A DNA stretch of 64,000 nt, from NCBI GenBank assembly GCA_963678465.1, contig OY782858.1, positions 2,108,001-2,172,000 on the forward strand, in the 5' to 3' direction. This document shows, in pieces, positions 60,112-64,000 of the stretch (positions are counted from its first letter, which is position 1; each line of letters starts with the position of its first letter). The notes beneath the pieces are model-generated. The model worked only from the letters and a program-made list of their open reading frames with translations, did not search any database and was not told where the DNA came from. This DNA is from Paludibacter sp963678465. GTDB taxonomy: Bacteria; Bacteroidota; Bacteroidia; Bacteroidales; Paludibacteraceae. The translations under genes were made by a program, and so were the position numbers.

Positions 60112-61050
60112 TTATTTTAGTCTGTCAAATCTTTCGTTTATGAGTTGAATGTACTTTTCTTTAAAATCAGAGCTTAAAAAGCTTATTTGAATAAAATCAA
60201 TCCATTTGTTTCTGACTTTTTCCATTTTAGCAAAAATATTTGCTTGTTGTTTGGCATCTAGTTTCATGGTGTTAAATGCAGACTCAACATCTTTACGGTT
60301 TATTTTTTTCTTTTTCCCATTCAGCGTTAGTGCTAAATCTTCATCATCTTTAGGGTTTACCAACACAGTAGATAATAAATCATAAGCAGGCGACAAGACA
60401 GGTCCGTTGGTCGGATCATAAATCAATGAAAAGTTTTTGAGGTGCATGTCGGCATTACCGGTAAGAAAAGAGAACAATATCAACTCTGCAAAATTGACGA
60501 AATCCAGTCCCGGATTCGTTGAGTATTTTGAGATAGCTTTTGCTACTTGTTCGTATGAAGCAAGGTATTTATGTTCTGTTTGCTTCTCGGTAAGTTGGCA
60601 CATGTCTTCCATGTGTAATTTGTGCTTATCAATTCGATCGATTCGTTTTGTAATATAAGCTAATTGACCTGATTTTAGGCGAATAAGAGAATGAGGAACT
60701 ACATTTATTTTTACGATTTCAGCCAGGTGCATTGTCAAATCTTCTACTTCTGGCATTTGAGGATAATTTTCCGCCGGTGGCTTCAATATATAGTTTCCCC
60801 ACATCCCCACAATGGTAAAACGTTTGGGCTTCTTTTTATTCTCTCCACCTGCCAGGTTGAGTGAAAGTTTTGGTTGCACTCCGGTAACTGTCATTTGACT
60901 TTGTATGACCTGGAGTGCCAAATCTTTCATTTGACTTTCATCATAAGGTAATTCCGGAGATGTAGAAGAACCAAAAAATTTCTTGCTGCATGAAGCATGA
61001 AAATCAACTTCTTTTTCGGACAATGGTCGATAGCAATATAAACAACGCAT
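60112..61050 (-). CDS. hipT: HipT-type serine/threonine kinase toxin
   Basis: 312 residues corresponding to HipA without its N-terminal subdomain, as in HipBST. An N-terminal zinc-ribbon-like segment has C3, C6, H18 and C21. The regulatory/Gly-rich loop TVTGVQPK (54-61) has Thr at the places where HipT has autophosphorylated Ser. The kinase core has Lys90, catalytic GNADMHLKN (D201, N206) and metal-binding PAYD224. Known HipA/HipT kinases phosphorylate aminoacyl-tRNA synthetases; the target here is unknown. It starts 14 bases after hipS, third gene of the operon. Confidence 0.9.
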   Translation of the reverse strand: MRCLYCYRPLSEKEVDFHASCSKKFFGSSTSPELPYDESQMKDLALQVIQSQMTVTGVQPKLSLNLAGGENKKKPKRFTIVGMWGNYILKPPAENYPQMPEVEDLTMHLAEIVKINVVPHSLIRLKSGQLAYITKRIDRIDKHKLHMEDMCQLTEKQTEHKYLASYEQVAKAISKYSTNPGLDFVNFAELILFSFLTGNADMHLKNFSLIYDPTNGPVLSPAYDLLSTVLVNPKDDEDLALTLNGKKKKINRKDVESAFNTMKLDAKQQANIFAKMEKVRNKWIDFIQISFLSSDFKEKYIQLINERFDRLK

Positions 61051-61064
61051 GGTAAAATTATAAT

Positions 61065-61394
61065 TTATAATTCGTTATTCTCAACAGGAAATACACCGAC
61101 TGCTCCAATACAATCTTTACAACAAGCCAATAATAATCCCATTCTATCGCGCGGGTTAAGTTTCCAATTTGTTTCAGCGATATCCAAGAGCCAACCTTCA
61201 GGTATTAACCCATCAAAAAAAGGAAACAGAACCGGACTATCAAATGCTTTTTCCTGTAAAGGTAGCGTTAGACTAACCGGAATAGGCTTGTCGTTTTGAA
61301 GATAGGCTTTATCGTAGATAAAATGAAAGCCATTTTCATCTTGTGAAAGAAAACCTGCTGTATGTTTGTTGAATTTTATTTCAGCCTTTCTCAT
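61065..61394 (-). CDS. hipS: HipS-type N-subdomain protein
   Basis: 109 residues equal to the N-terminal (couple_hipA) subdomain of HipA: FNKHTAGFLSQDENGFHFIYDKAYL..., PVSLTLPLQEKAF, LFPFFDGLIPEGWLLD, DCIGAVGVFPVE. As a separate gene between hipB and hipT it matches HipS, which acts as the antitoxin in the E. coli O127 HipBST system. It starts 19 bases after hipB. Confidence 0.88.
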   Translation of the reverse strand: MRKAEIKFNKHTAGFLSQDENGFHFIYDKAYLQNDKPIPVSLTLPLQEKAFDSPVLFPFFDGLIPEGWLLDIAETNWKLNPRDRMGLLLACCKDCIGAVGVFPVENNEL

Positions 61395-61413
61395 ATTCCT
61401 TTTGTTTTGGTGT

Positions 61414-61617
61414 TTAATCGTTTGGATTTATTTTTATCGGACCCAGTTGATGACCAAACAACTGTAATACCTGATTTACTTTGTCCAACCGCAGAGTTGG
61501 CTTACCTTGCTCCAAATCACGAAGAAACCGAAGACCAACACCTGCCTTTTCGGCCAACTCAGGTTGTGTCAGTTTTGCACTGTTTCTTTTTGATTTTACA
61601 AATTCGTTTAATGTCAT
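61414..61617 (-). CDS. hipB: HipB-type HTH antitoxin/repressor
   Basis: 67 residues from the Met at 61617. An HTH of the Cro/CI (HTH_3) type: KLTQPELAEKAGVGLRFLRDLEQGKPTLRLDKVNQVLQLFG. The frame runs to 61671, but that part overlaps operator 1 and the -7 element, so the upstream Met cannot be translated. It is expected to bind the four operators upstream. Confidence 0.9.
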   Translation of the reverse strand: MTLNEFVKSKRNSAKLTQPELAEKAGVGLRFLRDLEQGKPTLRLDKVNQVLQLFGHQLGPIKINPND

Positions 61618-61651
61618 ATATTGTGGAAAATTATATAATAGACTATTGCAT

Positions 61652-61793
61652 TTATACCCTATCGGGTGCAAATATACTAATTATTTTAAAAATTATACCA
61701 TTTCGGGTATAATTTATTGATTTATTTCATTTTTATACCTTATGGGGTATAAATTAAAGTGAAAGCTTGTGGATTATATCATTTCGGGTAGAA
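61652..61793 (-). promoter_or_regulatory. hipBST promoter with four evenly spaced operators
   Basis: Four copies of TTATACC-N6-GGTATAA: 61652-61671 (right arm GGTGCAA), 61693-61712, 61733-61752 and 61774-61793 (TTATATC/GGTAGAA). Centres are 41, 40 and 41 bases apart. A -7 element TATATTTG (61676-61669) overlaps operator 1, so HipB binding would block transcription. 61794-61941 beyond has no gene seen. Confidence 0.85.
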
Positions 61794-61941
61794 TGATTTG
61801 AAAGCTCATTTCAAGCAACACAGTCCTACAAAACAGAGCCAAATAGCAGGGGAAATTCAGCATAGAACAAGAGAAGAAGGGCAGCCAGGCGTTATACTAC
61901 GGCGCTGACTTCTTAAACTCTCAGCCTTTTGATTTGATGCT

Positions 61942-62706
61942 TTATTTCTTATCCAATTGCCCGAAAACCCGTTTCAGAATTGCATTTACACGCGCCACAG
62001 GGTCTTGGCGAATCAATTTTTCTTCAGCTGCCACGCGTACAAAGAGCGCATCGAGGGCTTTTTCGGTTACATAATTTTCAAGATCAACATTTACAGTTTT
62101 CAAACCCGCAATCGACCCTACCGTACTGCCGGCCACTTTGTTATAACCTGAACTGAGGGTATTCCATGTTTTCAGCGTCGACACATTGGCTACCAAAGGC
62201 TTTTCGAGCGACATTTTCACTTTAGGAGTAAAAGCATTTTTCAGTTCCACGTAAGTAGTGCGGCGCAAATATTCAGTAGCAGCATTCTCAGCCCCAAACA
62301 AAATTCCGGCAGCATCAGCAATTGTCATTTTCTGTATGGCCATTTTAAAAATCGGTGTTGCCTCCTTCACAGCATCTTCTGCCGAACGATTGATCGACAA
62401 AATAGCTTTATCGACCAATTCCTGTCCGCCAGGAATCAATTTTATATTCTCCACGATAGGCTGAGCTTCAGCTGGCAACAACAATTTGAATGCAGCATCG
62501 CCTAAAAAACCATTTTCAACCCCCAACTGCCCTACAGCTTTTTCGATACCCACATCGAGCGATGATTTAAGACCGGATACATTTTCGGCATTTGTTACCG
62601 GCACCGAAGTCAAACCCTGCAAATCTACCTGTTTAGCAATGTTTAAAAGTTCGGCACAAGATGAAAAAAGCAACAAAAGTGTAACGAAAAGAATATTTTT
62701 TTTCAT
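61942..62706 (-). CDS. DUF4197-family lipoprotein
   Basis: 254 residues with lipoprotein signal LLLLFSSC (Cys about 17), then a helical DUF4197 domain (GIEKAVGQLGVENGFLGDAAFKLLLP, GQELVDKAILSINRSAEDAVKEATPIFKMAIQKMTIADAAGILFG, ATEYLRRTTYVELKNAFTPKVKMSL). Its role is unknown; probably on the inner side of the outer membrane. A -7 match TATATTTG (62750-62743) lies upstream. Confidence 0.88.
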   Translation of the reverse strand: MKKNILFVTLLLLFSSCAELLNIAKQVDLQGLTSVPVTNAENVSGLKSSLDVGIEKAVGQLGVENGFLGDAAFKLLLPAEAQPIVENIKLIPGGQELVDKAILSINRSAEDAVKEATPIFKMAIQKMTIADAAGILFGAENAATEYLRRTTYVELKNAFTPKVKMSLEKPLVANVSTLKTWNTLSSGYNKVAGSTVGSIAGLKTVNVDLENYVTEKALDALFVRVAAEEKLIRQDPVARVNAILKRVFGQLDKK

Positions 62707-62860
62707 GGTTTATTTGTATTTTTGAAGTGAATGATTCAGCCACAAATATAAGTAAATTTTAATAGATAAATTCGAACATTTTAGTACATTAAGCGTTTAT
62801 ATTCGTACTAACGGTTAAAACTCTGAGAGAATAATTTATATAATTTCAAAATAAAAAAAA

Positions 62861-64000
62861 ATGAGTAAAATTGAGAAAATTGTAGCCCGCGAGATCCTTG
62901 ATTCGCGTGGAAATCCTACAGTAGAAGTAGATGTATTTTTAGAATCAGGCGTTGTAGGTCGTGCCTCTGTTCCATCAGGAGCATCGACAGGCGAAAACGA
63001 AGCCATTGAATTGCGCGATGGTGACAAAGGTCGCTATTTGGGTAAAGGCGTTCAGAAAGCAGTAGCGAATGTAAACAACATTATCGCCCCTGCCCTTGTT
63101 GGCGTTAGCACATTGGAGCAACGATTGATCGACAAAAAGATGATTGCACTCGATGGTACAAAAACAAAATCGAACTTAGGTGCTAACGCCATTCTTGGTG
63201 TTTCGCTTGCCGTAGCCAAAGCTGCTGCCGAATATCTTGGTTTGCCTTTGTATCGTTACATTGGTGGTACAAACGCTTTCACTCTTCCTGTGCCTATGAT
63301 GAACATCATCAACGGTGGTTCGCACTCTGATGCGCCTATTGCTTTCCAGGAATTTATGATTCGTCCGGTAGGTGCTGCTTCGTTCCGCGAAGGTCTCCGC
63401 ATGGGTGCCGAAGTTTTCCACTCATTGAAAAAAGTATTGCACGATCGTAACCTCAGCACTGCTGTGGGCGACGAAGGTGGTTTTGCTCCAAACCTTGCAG
63501 GTGGTACCGAAGATGCTTTGGAATCCATCCTGAAAGCTGTGGAATTGGCAGGTTACAAACCAGGTGTGGATGTAATGATTGGTCTTGACTGTGCTGCTTC
63601 TGAGTTCTATAAAAACGGAATTTACGACTATTCGAAATTCGAAGGTCCTAATGGGAAAAAACGTACTTCTGCTGAGCAGGTTGAGTATCTTGCTGAACTG
63701 ATCGCTAAATATCCTATCGACTCCATCGAAGACGGTATGGGCGAAGGCGACTGGGATGGTTGGAAACTGTTGACCGAAAAAATCGGCGACAAATGTCAGC
63801 TTGTAGGCGACGACTTGTTCGTAACCAACGTTGAATATCTGAAAAAAGGTATCGAACTCGGCTGTGCAAACTCTATCCTTATCAAAGTAAACCAGATTGG
63901 TTCGTTGACTGAAACGCTCGACGCTATCGAAATGGCTCACCGTGCAGGATATACTTCAGTAACTTCACACCGTTCGGGCGAAACTGAAGATGCTACTATC
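62861..64000 (+). CDS. eno: Enolase (3' end beyond the window)
   Basis: 380 codons without a stop to the window edge, about 50 short of a full enolase (about 430). It converts 2-phosphoglycerate to phosphoenolpyruvate. Visible: ILDSRGNPTVEVDV, SVPSGASTG, MNIINGGSHSD, the loop GDEGGFAPNL (acid/base Glu), metal-binding D (GLDCAASEF), E (SIEDGMGEGDW) and D (LVGDDLFVTN), the base Lys (ILIKVNQIGS) and SHRSGETED near the end. Start at the ATG at 62861. Upstream 62751-62860 holds no clear promoter. Confidence 0.97.
   Translation, partial: MSKIEKIVAREILDSRGNPTVEVDVFLESGVVGRASVPSGASTGENEAIELRDGDKGRYLGKGVQKAVANVNNIIAPALVGVSTLEQRLIDKKMIALDGTKTKSNLGANAILGVSLAVAKAAAEYLGLPLYRYIGGTNAFTLPVPMMNIINGGSHSDAPIAFQEFMIRPVGAASFREGLRMGAEVFHSLKKVLHDRNLSTAVGDEGGFAPNLAGGTEDALESILKAVELAGYKPGVDVMIGLDCAASEFYKNGIYDYSKFEGPNGKKRTSAEQVEYLAELIAKYPIDSIEDGMGEGDWDGWKLLTEKIGDKCQLVGDDLFVTNVEYLKKGIELGCANSILIKVNQIGSLTETLDAIEMAHRAGYTSVTSHRSGETEDATI

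Noticed and set aside
59951..60148. 65-codon plus-strand frame after the array
   Set aside because: Runs through the tRNA end, the terminator and unrelated sequence; no family resemblance.

Overview
The window looks like a chromosomal segment of an anaerobic, polysaccharide-degrading Bacteroidales bacterium, perhaps close to Paludibacteraceae (the family is inference). Evidence: SusC/SusD pairs, C-terminal type IX secretion (T9SS) sorting domains, an RprY-like winged helix, Bacteroidetes-type promoters (TTTG-N19-TAnnTTTG) before many genes, near absence of Shine-Dalgarno sites, DUF6266 and DUF6377 proteins, and a three-gene succinate dehydrogenase/fumarate reductase of the Bacteroidetes type.

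Layout. 1-300: tandem tRNA-Lys genes. 479-844: receiver-less RprY-like winged-helix protein. 1305-3767: GH95 fucosidase-type enzyme. 4058-7542: sdhCAB operon. 7993-9360: miaB. 9749-11238: small membrane protein, greA with a terminator-containing leader, and a HIT protein. 11631-13310: SulP transporter. 13489-15573: secreted lamin-tail protein. 15845-18331: nfnAB-type flavoprotein pair. 18553-19113: small membrane protein. 19145-22848: aromatic amino-acid operon (pheA, aminotransferase, DAHP synthase/chorismate mutase) preceded by a Phe/Tyr-rich leader peptide and attenuator. 22916-39352: polysaccharide utilisation locus on the minus strand (regulator, GH5, SusC, SusD, surface lipoproteins, PKD protein, GH3). 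40997-45481: GH10 xylanase and GH43 enzyme on the plus strand. Together these suggest hemicellulose (xylan and beta-glucan) use.

46200-56216 is a defence island flanked by imperfect direct repeats. A tight six-gene operon encodes HsdR, a fused ABC-ATPase/TOPRIM (DUF4435-like) protein resembling single-gene PARIS, HsdM, HsdS, a HipA_2-type kinase and a DUF3037-type partner. A small HTH protein lies just upstream.

56501-58786 returns to a DUF6266 protein, ribF and a HAD phosphatase. 58883-60035 holds a CAT-anticodon tRNA followed by an array of 186-bp repeats. Each repeat carries the 3' half of that tRNA, with a palindrome in place of the anticodon loop, plus the 3' end of a GIY-YIG nuclease gene; one full-length GIY-YIG gene lies in the array. 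60112-61617 is a three-gene HipBST-type toxin-antitoxin locus with four operators about 40-41 bp apart. The window ends with a DUF4197 lipoprotein and enolase, which is cut by the right edge.

The most unusual items are the tRNA-half/GIY-YIG array, the PARIS-like gene inside a type I restriction operon, the hipBST operator ladder, and two leader-RNA switches (before pheA and before greA).
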